From contig NZ_AAWS01000012.1 in assembly GCF_000169175.1 (NCBI RefSeq), positions 67,001 through 131,000 on the forward strand: 64,000 nucleotides of DNA, in the 5' to 3' direction. The notes beneath the pieces are model-generated. The model was not told where the DNA came from, did not search any database, and worked only from the letters and a program-made list of their open reading frames with translations. This DNA is from Microscilla marina ATCC 23134. GTDB taxonomy: Bacteria; Bacteroidota; Bacteroidia; Cytophagales; Microscillaceae. The translations under genes were made by a program, and so were the position numbers. Position 1 is the stretch's first letter, and every line of letters begins with the position of its first letter. Below are positions 7,793 through 16,017 of this stretch, piece after piece.

Positions 7793-9901
7793 TTATAAAG
7801 TTTTGCTTGGGGTATTTCTTTGCCATTGATAGCTCAACCGTATGTACCACAACCTACCTGCAATACCTGGTATTGCTGTAGCGTTCTGAAAGCCAAACAG
7901 GTTGTCTATCCCTACCTGTGCCCTCAATGTTTTATACAAGCGTTGGCTCAATGAGGCATTCCAAAGCCAATACCCCGTAACGTACTCATTGTCAGCGTCT
8001 AATATTTGGTTGTTGTTCATATCGGCAAGCCCATAGCGACCCCGGTAAACTCCTCGCAAGCTGGCATTGAAACCTTTGGGTAAGTGCTCATAAAACAGGC
8101 GTACATTCCACATATGACGCGAGCGATTAAATAAGCCTCCGTATTCAGAAGAGCGCACCCTGGTAGTGACCAATGTTTGAGGATCACGTTTAAATACTTC
8201 TCCGTTGTTTAGTTGATCAATCACCGATTTATCTTTGGCGATTAAATACTGATAACCAGCCATTAACTTTAAGCTTTTGAACAATCGGTAACTACCATTA
8301 AACTCTACCCCTTGAGTAAATACCTCGCGTAAATTGGCGTAGCTAAATACCGATTGGCTATTTGTTTTTCGGGCAACAATCTGGGTTTCAATCAGGTTTT
8401 GTACATCATTCCTAAAAAAGTTGAAACTTGTTTTTAGCCCGCTTTTCCATCGGGTTTCTATCCCAATATTGTAAGCTATAGAAGTTTCAGGTTTTAAACC
8501 TTGAAACCGAGATATGTCAGTAAATACAGCCGCTATCTGTCCGGCATCATTGAGTTGCTCTATTCCAGTGGCCAATGCTTGGGTACCAAATACACTATAG
8601 CCTGCTACTGCATTGCTAAAATTTAAGTACAATTGTCTAAAGTCAGGTGCTTTAAATCCCACCCCTGCCGAACCCCGCATTGCCAACCAGGGCAGGGCTT
8701 GAAACCTTGCCGAGAGTTTGGGACTTACTTGGTTGCCATAGACCGAATGCTGGTCAAACCTGAGTCCTGTAATCACCGAAAGCTTTTTTGCTGGTGTCCA
8801 TTCGTGTTGCCCAAAGGCATACAATGTACTAAAGCGTTGTTGGGTAGTGTAGCGGGTAGCCTCTACCGACTCCAAGGTACTGCCTATGCCCAGCGTTAAA
8901 AAATGCTGTTTGTTGATATAATAGTTGGTGACCACTTCGGGGCGGCTAAATTTCTGTTTAAAAAAGCTTTCATCATACACACTTTGGTCTTGCTCGTAGC
9001 GTAGCAATGAGCGAGTAGAGTATTGGGTGTGGTAAAACTTATACTTGAACTGTACATTTGGTGTAAGCTTGTGCTCTGCTACTGCATGTATATTCATATC
9101 TGTTTGTGCCCCATCTCCACTTACTATCACAGGTGGGTTGCTCCCTATATTGGCTTTTTGCTGTTGGCTTTCGCCAAAATATCTACCCGACAAAGAGAAC
9201 TTAAGTTTTGGGTTGAATTTGTATTGCAGTTTTGCCTGCAAGGTATGGTTACGAAAAGGTTCCACGGTGGCTCCTTCAACAGTAGGCGTAAGGTCATAAC
9301 CCGCACTTTGGTAGCTATCAGCAAATAAAGAAACCGCCAGTTTTTTATGGCGAAAGCCTACTTTACCATTGATATTAAAGGTTTGGTTTGCTCCGTATTG
9401 TACATTTACTCCTCCGTTCAAGTCATCTTTGGGTTGGTGAGTAATGATATTAATTACCCCAGCCAAAGCCTCCGAACCATATAAACTAGAACTAGGTCCT
9501 TTGACAATCTCTATTTGTTTGATGTTATTTACTGCAATTCTCGACAGAGCCAAAGTGCCTGCTGTTCGTCCAATCAATGGTTCACCATCTATCATAATCA
9601 AGGTATAGTCAGCGTCAAACCCTTGCATTTGTATTCCTTGCCCATGGTCATTGTTAATGGCAAGCCCAGTTTGCTCTTGCAATACCTCGGTAAGTCTTAC
9701 TGCCCCCAAAGCCTTGATTTGTTGCTGAGTAATCAGGGTTACAGGCGTAGTAAGTGTACCCAATTGTTTTTCGGTGCGAGTAGCCGTTACTACTACTTCT
9801 TCTAACCTGACTGCCTCAGCACTGTCAGTGAGCCCTGTTTGGCTATATCCATAGCTAACTGTTATACAAGAGATTACAAATAATATTGCAGCATTTTTCA
9901 T
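7793..9901 (-). CDS. hmuR: TonB-dependent outer-membrane heme receptor (HmuR-like)
   Basis: A 22-stranded beta-barrel importer driven by TonB. The frame opens at 9940, but I prefer ATG 9901 (MKNAAILFVISCITVSYGYSQ, a clean signal peptide) because a TAnnTTTG promoter box overlaps the region just upstream of 9940. The product has 702 residues. Seen: TonB-box region 'LEEVVVTATRTEK', plug 'GFDADYTLIMIDGEPLIGRT' and 'IEIVKGPSSSLYGSEALAGVINIIT', a FRAP-like 'GFKAPDFRQLY', and an aromatic C-terminal strand 'WYIRLSYQWQ'. It forms a leftward operon with hmuY, divergent from hmuTUVS. Substrate heme is inferred from the neighbours. Confidence 0.9.
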   Translation of the reverse strand: MKNAAILFVISCITVSYGYSQTGLTDSAEAVRLEEVVVTATRTEKQLGTLTTPVTLITQQQIKALGAVRLTEVLQEQTGLAINNDHGQGIQMQGFDADYTLIMIDGEPLIGRTAGTLALSRIAVNNIKQIEIVKGPSSSLYGSEALAGVINIITHQPKDDLNGGVNVQYGANQTFNINGKVGFRHKKLAVSLFADSYQSAGYDLTPTVEGATVEPFRNHTLQAKLQYKFNPKLKFSLSGRYFGESQQQKANIGSNPPVIVSGDGAQTDMNIHAVAEHKLTPNVQFKYKFYHTQYSTRSLLRYEQDQSVYDESFFKQKFSRPEVVTNYYINKQHFLTLGIGSTLESVEATRYTTQQRFSTLYAFGQHEWTPAKKLSVITGLRFDQHSVYGNQVSPKLSARFQALPWLAMRGSAGVGFKAPDFRQLYLNFSNAVAGYSVFGTQALATGIEQLNDAGQIAAVFTDISRFQGLKPETSIAYNIGIETRWKSGLKTSFNFFRNDVQNLIETQIVARKTNSQSVFSYANLREVFTQGVEFNGSYRLFKSLKLMAGYQYLIAKDKSVIDQLNNGEVFKRDPQTLVTTRVRSSEYGGLFNRSRHMWNVRLFYEHLPKGFNASLRGVYRGRYGLADMNNNQILDADNEYVTGYWLWNASLSQRLYKTLRAQVGIDNLFGFQNATAIPGIAGRLWYIRLSYQWQRNTPSKTL

Positions 9902-9941
9902 AGTAATTCTGAGTTTGTGTTTGTCAGAAAGACGTTGCAAA

Positions 9942-9949
9942 CAAACCTA
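9942..9949 (-). promoter_or_regulatory. hmuR -7 promoter element
   Basis: On the minus strand this reads TAGGTTTG, an exact TAnnTTTG match. A TTTG lies 16 bases further upstream as the -33 element. The Fur-like palindrome at 9952-9970 falls exactly between the two, where a repressor would block RNA polymerase. Confidence 0.6.
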
Positions 9950-9951
9950 CT

Positions 9952-9970
9952 ATTTAGAATGATTCCAAAT
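9952..9970. promoter_or_regulatory. Fur-like operator 1 (hmuR side)
   Basis: ATTTAGAAT-G-ATTCCAAAT is a 9-1-9 inverted repeat with one mismatch, the geometry of a Fur box. It covers the spacer of the hmuR promoter. Iron-dependent repression by Fur is inferred from geometry, position and the heme-uptake function of both flanking operons. Confidence 0.65.
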
Positions 9971-9987
9971 AATTTGAGAACTTTATT

Positions 9988-10006
9988 TTTATTTAGTCTA
10001 AATAAA
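9988..10006. promoter_or_regulatory. Fur-like operator 2 (hmuT side)
   Basis: TTTATTTAG-T-CTAAATAAA is a perfect 9-1-9 palindrome sharing the TTTAG/CTAAA core with operator 1. It ends four bases before the TAAGTTTG element that should drive hmuT. Confidence 0.7.
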
Positions 10007-10009
10007 CTA

Positions 10010-10017
10010 TAAGTTTG
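10010..10017 (+). promoter_or_regulatory. hmuTUVS -7 promoter element
   Basis: TAAGTTTG matches TAnnTTTG exactly. Transcription from about 10023 would give a leader of about 215 nt before hmuT, and that leader contains the hairpin element at 10050-10206. No clear -33 TTG is seen. Confidence 0.5.
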
Positions 10018-10049
10018 CCTTATCAAATAACACAACAACATGAGTTTAG

Positions 10050-10206
10050 TAAAACGGAAAAAATAAAATGAGCCAAATTTTGGTGCAATATTTTAGTTTC
10101 AGGCGATTGAAAAAATATTTGCATAGCCAAAGCTATGGACATATTTTTTTAAGAAGTCTGGGGCTATAAGATTAGTCAAATGGCTCAGGTTATTTTAGTA
10201 GTTTTA
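10050..10206 (+). repeat. Long-hairpin intergenic element, copy 2
   Basis: The arms pair from TAAAAC (10050-10055) with GTTTTA (10201-10206), through AAATAA/TTATTT and TGAGCCA/TGGCTCA, to an apical stem (10110-10127 with 10132-10149) capped by CATAGC-CAAA-GCTATG (10122-10137). It shares sequence and length with the copy at 20766-20926. It lies inside the predicted 5' leader of hmuT, so its RNA form could affect expression of the operon. Confidence 0.65.
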
Positions 10207-10237
10207 TTTATAATCAAATAGACAAAACTGAATAGAT

Positions 10238-11185
10238 ATGGAACAATCTGCAATACATCAAAAAAACGTGATTACTCAACTGGGTTTAATTCTCGCCTGG
10301 GTAGGGTTACTAGCATATAGCCTGATGGCAGGAGGTTGTACAAGCAATGCATCTGACGAAAGTCAACAACAGCATATAAAGAAGGTAGAAAAAACAACCG
10401 TTACACCACTTAGAATTGTATCGCTAAACGGAACCATTACCGAAGTACTATGTGTACTGGGCTATGAGCAAAACATAGTAGGAGTAGATGTAACAAGCAC
10501 CTATCCAAGCGCCATTAACAAATTGCCTAAAGTAGGGCATACCCGTAATATGCAAGCAGAGGGCATTATATCTTTGAAGCCCTCATTGATTTTGGGTAAA
10601 ACCGAAGAGCTTAAGCCTGAGCTAATCCAGCAATTAAAAGCCACTAAGATCGATCTAGAGCTTTTTAAAATAGACTATTCTGTTCAGGGAGCCAAGCAGT
10701 TGATCAAAGACATAGCTCAAAAACTACCTCCAACCAATGGCGCAACTGTAGAGGCACTCACAAAACAAATAGATGAGCCACTTACAAAGTTGGAAAAGTT
10801 GCCAAATACCCCTAAAGTGTTGTTTATTTATGCCAGAGGCGCAGGTACTTTGATGGTAGCTGGCAAAAATACCCCCGTACAAAAAATCATTGAAATGGCA
10901 GGTGGACAAAATGCCATCAATGATTTTGACAACTTCAAGCCATTGACTGCTGAGGCATTAGTAAAAGCCAATCCTGAGGTAATTTTGATGTTTGAAAGTG
11001 GGCTAAAAAGCCTGGACGAGGGCAATGGATTGTTGAAAATACCAGGGGTAGTCAATACCAACGCTGGACGTAACAAAGCGTTTGTCGCCATGGATGGTCA
11101 GTTTCTTACCGGATTCAGTCCGCGTTTGGGGCAAGCAGTATATACTTTAAACAAAAAACTGAAAGCCACTCTTGCAACGCAATAG
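10238..11185 (+). CDS. hmuT: Heme ABC transporter substrate-binding lipoprotein HmuT
   Basis: The class III substrate-binding protein that carries heme across the periplasm to HmuUV. The 315 residues start with a membrane segment and lipobox ('LMAGGC', Cys34), followed by the periplasmic-binding fold: 'RIVSLNGTITEVLCVLGYE', 'VGVDVTSTYP', 'LPKVGHTRNMQAEGIISLKPSLILG', and the family signature 'IYARGAGTLMVAGKNTP', whose tyrosine is the likely heme ligand by analogy with ShuT/HmuT. Its end overlaps hmuU by 14 bases. It is the first gene of the rightward heme operon and is probably Fur-controlled. Confidence 0.93.
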   Translation: MEQSAIHQKNVITQLGLILAWVGLLAYSLMAGGCTSNASDESQQQHIKKVEKTTVTPLRIVSLNGTITEVLCVLGYEQNIVGVDVTSTYPSAINKLPKVGHTRNMQAEGIISLKPSLILGKTEELKPELIQQLKATKIDLELFKIDYSVQGAKQLIKDIAQKLPPTNGATVEALTKQIDEPLTKLEKLPNTPKVLFIYARGAGTLMVAGKNTPVQKIIEMAGGQNAINDFDNFKPLTAEALVKANPEVILMFESGLKSLDEGNGLLKIPGVVNTNAGRNKAFVAMDGQFLTGFSPRLGQAVYTLNKKLKATLATQ

Positions 11186-12203
11186 CTACATACTCATTGT
11201 ATTATCAGTCATTGTCTTACTATCATTGGTGGCAACATCGGGTATGGGGGCTATTCACATTGGCTTTAGCGAGTGGTGGCAAATACTGCTTGCCAAGGCT
11301 GGGTGGGTAGAGGAAGTATCCGATGCGCAAAAAACGGCCGTTTTATGGGTCATTCGTTTGCCCAGAGTAATCACAAGTTTATTGGTAGGAGCATCGTTGG
11401 CGTTGTGTGGTGCAGCACTACAGGGTTTGTTTCGCAACCCGCTGGCAGACCCTTCCATTATTGGCATTTCTGCTGGAGCCGCTTTTTCAGCAGCGTTGGT
11501 CATTGTGTTGGCCAGTTCATTGTTGGCGTCTGGCTGGTGGGCAGGCACCTTACTCTCTTTGGTTACTTTTTTGGGAGCAGTAGGGTCTACTTTTCTGGTG
11601 TTTGCCTTGGCACGTCAAAAACACCGCACCAATGTTACTATGATGTTGTTGGCAGGTATTGCGCTCAATGCGTTGGCAAGTGCTTGCACTGGGGTACTTA
11701 TTTTCGTAGCCGATGATGCTCAGTTACGCAGCATTACCTTTTGGACATTGGGTAGCCTGGGTGGTGCCAATTGGACAACCGTAGGTTTGATAGCATTTGC
11801 TACTGGGCTTGCTACAGTGTTTTTATTTCGTCTGGCAAAAGTTTTCAACGCTTTGACACTGGGCGAACAAGAAGCCAAATACATAGGAATGCCCATTGAG
11901 CGTCTTAAGATTCAAGTAGTAATACTTACGGCGTTGGCAATAGGCACTGCCGTAGCATTTTGCGGGATGATTGGTTTTGTTGGCTTGGTAGTACCTCATG
12001 TCCTTCGTTTGATCGGAGGAGGTAACTATAGGTTTTTATTGCCTGCATCAGTGCTTGCGGGTGCCTTATTGCTTTGTTGGGCAGATACGCTTGCCCGTAC
12101 TGTAGTGGCTCCTGCTGAAATACCCATTGGGGTAATCACTGCTTTATTGGGGGCACCTGTATTTCTAATAATTTTGTATCGACAAAAAAATGCACTAAAT
12201 TAA
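11172..12203 (+). CDS. hmuU: Heme ABC transporter permease HmuU (FecCD family)
   Basis: An inner-membrane permease with about ten hydrophobic helices over 343 residues. Family motifs include 'RLPRVITSLLVGASLALCGAALQG', 'NPLADPSIIGISAGAA', 'TFWTLGSLGGANW', and the coupling region 'CGMIGFVGLVVPHVLR' before 'LARTVVAPAEIPIGVITALLGAPVFL'. The start is a TTG at 11172, within the 3' end of hmuT (14-base overlap). Later ATG codons would cut the first helix. Translational coupling with hmuT is likely, and the gene shares one base with hmuV. Confidence 0.94.
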   Translation: MQRNSYILIVLSVIVLLSLVATSGMGAIHIGFSEWWQILLAKAGWVEEVSDAQKTAVLWVIRLPRVITSLLVGASLALCGAALQGLFRNPLADPSIIGISAGAAFSAALVIVLASSLLASGWWAGTLLSLVTFLGAVGSTFLVFALARQKHRTNVTMMLLAGIALNALASACTGVLIFVADDAQLRSITFWTLGSLGGANWTTVGLIAFATGLATVFLFRLAKVFNALTLGEQEAKYIGMPIERLKIQVVILTALAIGTAVAFCGMIGFVGLVVPHVLRLIGGGNYRFLLPASVLAGALLLCWADTLARTVVAPAEIPIGVITALLGAPVFLIILYRQKNALN

Positions 12204-13039
12204 TGTTACAACTACGCCAGGTAGACTATCGCATCAAGTCGCAAGATATTCTTAAAAATATTTCTTTTGATACAACCAAAGGAGAACTAATTGCCGTGGT
12301 AGGTGCTAATGGGGCGGGTAAATCTACATTGATGAAGTTGATCAGTCAGGAATATTTGCCTACCCAAGGAAAAATTGCCTGGAAAGGAACACCCTTTGCC
12401 AAAACAACTAGTAAGCAAATGGCTTATGAACGGGCAATATTGACCCAAAATATTCATATGAGCCAAGATTTTCCCGTAGAAGAAGTAGTGCTCATGGGGC
12501 GTTATCCTCATTTTAAGCACCAACCTGGCAAGTACGATTGGGAAGTGGTTCAAAAAGTGAGCGAGCAAACGGGCATACAACCACTGGCAAAACGTAATTA
12601 TGCGTCACTGTCGGGAGGTGAAAAGCAAAGGGTTCAACTGGCAAGAGCTTTGGCGCAGTTGCATCAACAGACAGCTGCCACCACCTCCAAACTACTGTTG
12701 TTGGATGAGCCTTTAAATAACTTAGACATTCGTTATCAACACCGTTGTTTACAACTCACTAAAGGTTTTGCCCACAACGGAAATATAGTATTGTTGGTGA
12801 TTCATGACTTGAACCTGGCAGCATTGTATGCCGATAAAATTTTACTATTGCACCAAGGAAAGTTAGAAGCTTATGGAACACCAAAAGAAGTATTGACTGA
12901 ACAATGTTTAAACAAATGTTATCAGTTTTCGGTGAAGGTGGCTACCCACCCATATCACCATTGTCCGGTAGTGTATTTTGGCGATTTCGACAAATTACCC
13001 TACCAGTCATCTATCCATCAACACCAGACCATTATATAA
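12203..13039 (+). CDS. hmuV: Heme ABC transporter ATP-binding protein HmuV
   Basis: The ATPase that powers HmuU. Of 278 residues, Walker A GANGAGKST lies near residue 35, the Q-loop region follows near 'AILTQN', then the signature LSGGEKQRVQLARAL, Walker B 'LLLLDEPLNNLD' and the switch His in 'LVIHDLNLAA'. It starts in a TAATG overlap with the hmuU stop. hmuS follows after 22 bases. Order and overlaps make hmuTUVS one transcription unit. Confidence 0.95.
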   Translation: MLQLRQVDYRIKSQDILKNISFDTTKGELIAVVGANGAGKSTLMKLISQEYLPTQGKIAWKGTPFAKTTSKQMAYERAILTQNIHMSQDFPVEEVVLMGRYPHFKHQPGKYDWEVVQKVSEQTGIQPLAKRNYASLSGGEKQRVQLARALAQLHQQTAATTSKLLLLDEPLNNLDIRYQHRCLQLTKGFAHNGNIVLLVIHDLNLAALYADKILLLHQGKLEAYGTPKEVLTEQCLNKCYQFSVKVATHPYHHCPVVYFGDFDKLPYQSSIHQHQTII

Positions 13040-13061
13040 GAATTAAAAATTACCGAAAAAT

Positions 13062-14138
13062 ATGGAAAGCACTCCAAAAAATCTCAAAGCCCGTTGGGAA
13101 GAATTAAAACAAACTCAACCTCATTTACGCATTCGCAATGCCGCTGACTCTTTGAAAGTAAGCGAAGCCGAACTTTTGGCCACTCGTTGCGGAAGCGATG
13201 AAGTTACCCGATTGTTGCCTGCTTTTAAAGAAATACTACAAGAAGTTGAATCTTTGGGCAAAGTGATGGCCTTGACCCGCAACAATGATGTAGTACACGA
13301 GCGCAAAGGAGTATACGCGAACGCTTCGCTGGAAAACCCTCACGTGGGTTTGTTTGTAGGCGAAGACATAGACTTACGTATTTTTTTCAAGTCGTGGGAT
13401 TCAGCTTTTGCCGTAACCGATACAGTCAGAGGCAAAGCCCGGTATAGTCTTCAGTTTTTTGCCAAGGATGGCGAGGCTATTCACAAAATATATCTTACTG
13501 CCAAGAGCAACCTGGATAAATATCAGGCATTGGTAACCAAATACCGTCACGAGGATCAATCTGACCTACAGGCTGTACATGCCTGGGACGAAACGGTAGA
13601 AGAACATCCAGACGAAAACATTGATGTGGCTGCTTTTCAAAAAGGATGGATTAATTTAGAAGATACCCACGATTTTTTTGGGTTGGTAAGAAAACATAAG
13701 CTTACCCGAACCCAAGCTTTAAGACTAGCTCCTGCCGGAAATTATGCCATCAAAGTAAACCCACAAGCTTTTCGCAAAGTAGTGACGCTGGCCGCTGAGC
13801 GTAATACGCCTATTATGGTATTTGTGGGTAACAAAGGAATGATTCAAATTCATACTGGCCCGGTAAAAAAACTCCTGGATCATCAGGACTGGTTCAATAT
13901 AATGGACCCTGATTTTAACCTACACGTGAAAGAGCCTCACCTAAAAGATGTGTGGGTGGTGCGTAAGCCTACCAAAGATGGGGTAGTAACTGCCTTGGAG
14001 TGTTTTGACGCTCAAGGCAATCAAATTGTACAGTTATTTGGCAAACGAAAGCCAGGGATTCCTGAACTCACTGCGTGGCAAGAGATTATAGCCGAAGTAG
14101 AGAAAGAAACAGCCTTGCAGGAAAGTGTCAATGCATAA
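13062..14138 (+). CDS. hmuS: Cytoplasmic heme-binding/degrading protein, HemS/ChuS family
   Basis: HemS/ChuS proteins bind imported heme in the cytoplasm and help degrade it to release iron. The 358-residue chain is the usual two-repeat length: repeat 1 about 1-175 ('NLKARWEELKQTQPHLRIRNAA', 'ALTRNNDVVHERKGVY', 'DLRIFFKSWDSAFAV') and repeat 2 about 176-350 ('VAERNTPIMVFVGN'-like 'AAERNTPIMVFVGNKG', 'IQIHTGPVKKL', 'FNLHVKEPHLKDVWVVRKP'). This is the proteobacterial-type HmuS, not the CobN-like protein that carries the same name in Porphyromonas. It is the last gene of the operon, with a terminator 8 bases on. Confidence 0.93.
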   Translation: MESTPKNLKARWEELKQTQPHLRIRNAADSLKVSEAELLATRCGSDEVTRLLPAFKEILQEVESLGKVMALTRNNDVVHERKGVYANASLENPHVGLFVGEDIDLRIFFKSWDSAFAVTDTVRGKARYSLQFFAKDGEAIHKIYLTAKSNLDKYQALVTKYRHEDQSDLQAVHAWDETVEEHPDENIDVAAFQKGWINLEDTHDFFGLVRKHKLTRTQALRLAPAGNYAIKVNPQAFRKVVTLAAERNTPIMVFVGNKGMIQIHTGPVKKLLDHQDWFNIMDPDFNLHVKEPHLKDVWVVRKPTKDGVVTALECFDAQGNQIVQLFGKRKPGIPELTAWQEIIAEVEKETALQESVNA

Positions 14139-14145
14139 AGGTAAC

Positions 14146-14182
14146 AATACCGGATGGCAAGTAGTCATCCGGTATTTATTTT
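14146..14182. terminator. Terminator shared by hmuS and the convergent membrane gene
   Basis: AATACCGGATG (14146-14156) pairs perfectly with CATCCGGTATT (14166-14176). T-rich sequence follows on the plus strand. It lies between two convergent stops, so it may work in both directions. Confidence 0.88.
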
Positions 14183-14614
14183 TTAGAATCGACTCCCTAC
14201 TTCAATATCATACTTCTGTACAGAAGGACGTTGCATAAAAAATAAGCCCAATACTGCTACAATCGGTATAAGTAGCCATTGCACACCAGTAAGCAAGTAG
14301 GCGACCAAACAAAAGATATTGCCTCCTTCCAGAAGCCCTGCTTTAACAATAGTAGCTGTCTGATACATCATGAGTTTGTCTTCTTCTGCAGCCTCAGATG
14401 CCTGTGCTCTTTGTATTTGCTTTTTATATAAAACCTGGCTCATCATTACCATAGGCAACAAAGCCCCCACCGCTACATACTCCAGCAAACCTTGTGAACT
14501 TTCGTTAATCCCACTATCTTGAAATACAAGCAGAATGACACATAGAAAAATGACTTGACCAAAGATGAGTGCAAACCAGATGATATTTAATTTTTTGATA
14601 AAATCTTCTTTCAT
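14183..14614 (-). CDS. Small four-helix membrane protein, unknown function
   Basis: This 143-residue protein has four hydrophobic segments, at about 9-31 ('IIWFALIFGQVIFLCVILLVF'), 43-62, 87-107 and 108-127, and a charged loop in the middle (QRAQASEAAEEDK). The TM1-TM2 hairpin, charged linker and TM3-TM4 hairpin are typical of small uncharacterised Bacteroidota membrane proteins. I cannot assign a function. It converges on hmuS, and the upstream gap contains only repeat elements. Confidence 0.7.
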   Translation of the reverse strand: MKEDFIKKLNIIWFALIFGQVIFLCVILLVFQDSGINESSQGLLEYVAVGALLPMVMMSQVLYKKQIQRAQASEAAEEDKLMMYQTATIVKAGLLEGGNIFCLVAYLLTGVQWLLIPIVAVLGLFFMQRPSVQKYDIEVGSRF

Positions 14615-14637
14615 AATTCAAGGTGTTTTGGGTAAAA

Positions 14638-14846
14638 CTAATGCACTGGGGATTAAATAAATGCGCTATTTATTCGAGGGTATTTTGTTTGCTGACACAC
14701 TTCGAAAAGTGCGCATAGCCAAAGCTACGCAAACTTTTTTAAGTAAAGTCAGCAGGCTAAAGGCTCCGAATAACCGAGCCTACAGCTCTGCTGTGGCGAG
14801 CTCTGCGAAGCTAATGTAGTAGGAATTTAGTTCCCAGTGCACTAAT
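14638..14846 (+). repeat. Long-hairpin intergenic element, copy 3
   Basis: ACTAATGCACTGGG (14638 on) is inverted against CCCAGTGCACTAAT (ending 14846). An inner stem runs from TTATTCG (about 14670) to CGAATAA (about 14774), with GCTGAC/GTCAGC, and is capped by GCATAGC-CAAA-GCTACGC (14713-14730). A second hairpin rich in AGCTCTG words follows at about 14776-14812. The ends match copy 1 in reverse orientation. Confidence 0.6.
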
Positions 14847-14927
14847 TGGGTTTAAGCAGTAGCAAGTCTTAGATACCGATTCCTATTGGCGCAATTAGCT
14901 ATTAAACTATCATAGTAAACTAATTAA

Positions 14928-15049
14928 CTAATGTTACATACCTTCCTCAAAAGGCTTATATTGTTTTGCGATGCATTGCGAAACAATATAGCCATATGAC
15001 AATATAACCATCAAAATAGAGGTGCTTAGAAGGATTTGCGTGACTTCAG
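14928..15049 (+). mobile_element. Candidate MITE, copy A (7-bp target duplication)
   Basis: This 122-bp element lies between direct repeats TAATTAA (14921-14927 and 15050-15056). Its right end TGACTTCAG and inner text 'AACCATCAAAATAG' match the element at 41015-41144; its left end is degraded. The middle is a near-perfect palindrome around ATGCAT, with TATTGTTTTGC inverted against GCGAAACAATA. There is no coding capacity. Confidence 0.65.
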
Positions 15050-15067
15050 TAATTAATTATTCAAGGC

Positions 15068-15907
15068 TTACACAAAGCTAAATAATACAAAATATAAAAA
15101 CATAGCACCATCCACATATTTTTTGTAGTAAATTCGGGGAGTCTGTGCGTTTACTTGTCTCAAAAATATCCCACAACTGAACATCAGCACACCTGCCATT
15201 ATTACAAAAATAATCTGTTGAAAATGTCCTATTGCTGTAGCCATATAAACTACAATGAGCAGGTAGCCTATTTGACGGGCACGCTTGATGCCCAACCATA
15301 CGGGAATAGTAATAATACGATGGTTTTGGTCATTTTTTACATCACCTATATCAAAAGGCAGCGTAATAATAAAAATGAATAAAAACCTTTCAGTAAACAA
15401 ATATAACACCTGAGGAGCTTGCCAGTCTGTATGCAATGTAATTACAGGAAGGATTACCGTAACTGCTGCCCAGCCATAGGCAATCAAAAATATTTTGAGC
15501 AAAGGTATACGTCGCAACGAAAGCCACGAAAGCCACCCTAACCCTTTAGGGATAGAATAAAAAACCGCAATAAACCCCAAGTGTACTACGAATAAAAGCA
15601 ACTGCCAGGAAAGCCAAAAGCTACATGTAATTATTCCGATGGTGGCAACCAACTGGAGTGTGATAGTAAACCAATGATTAAAATAGAAAGGAACACGATC
15701 TATGTTGTAAGTGAATATGGTAGCACAAAAAATAAATAAAAGTAGTGCCCAGTTGATTTGGGTTAAAGGTGTGTCAAGCAAAAGGTAAGTAGTAAAAGCA
15801 AGCGCCATAGCCCCCAATGCTATGTATAAGTTGTGGTAAATGAGCCATTCAAGCCCCCGATTAGGTATTTTTAAGTATTGATAGAGTGTGTCTTTTACTG
15901 CCTTCAT
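15068..15907 (-). CDS. UbiA-like integral membrane protein
   Basis: This 279-residue multi-pass protein (about eight hydrophobic helices) resembles the UbiA prenyltransferase superfamily. Such enzymes join a polyprenyl chain to an aromatic or other acceptor in the membrane. Two acidic loop motifs sit where the superfamily has its Mg-diphosphate sites: 'TYNIDRV' (weak, one Asp) and 'DIGDVKNDQNHRIITIPVWLG' (clear, three Asp). The reduced first motif leaves activity uncertain. It lies downstream of the PBP1A gene on the same strand but beyond its terminator. Substrate unknown. Confidence 0.65.
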   Translation of the reverse strand: MKAVKDTLYQYLKIPNRGLEWLIYHNLYIALGAMALAFTTYLLLDTPLTQINWALLLFIFCATIFTYNIDRVPFYFNHWFTITLQLVATIGIITCSFWLSWQLLLFVVHLGFIAVFYSIPKGLGWLSWLSLRRIPLLKIFLIAYGWAAVTVILPVITLHTDWQAPQVLYLFTERFLFIFIITLPFDIGDVKNDQNHRIITIPVWLGIKRARQIGYLLIVVYMATAIGHFQQIIFVIMAGVLMFSCGIFLRQVNAQTPRIYYKKYVDGAMFLYFVLFSFV

Positions 15908-15959
15908 TGTTCACTTGTATCCGCGTATATCATTAGTACGACAGGTTGGATATAAAAAC

Positions 15960-15991
15960 AAAAAAACCTGCAAGAATTTGATTCTTGCAGG
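15960..15991 (-). terminator. PBP1A terminator
   Basis: On the minus strand CCTGCAAGAAT (15991-15981) pairs perfectly with ATTCTTGCAGG (15977-15967) around a 3-nt loop, followed by TTTTTT, 27 bases after the PBP1A stop. Confidence 0.9.
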
Positions 15992-16017
15992 CGATATTAA
16001 TTTATAATTTATATAAT

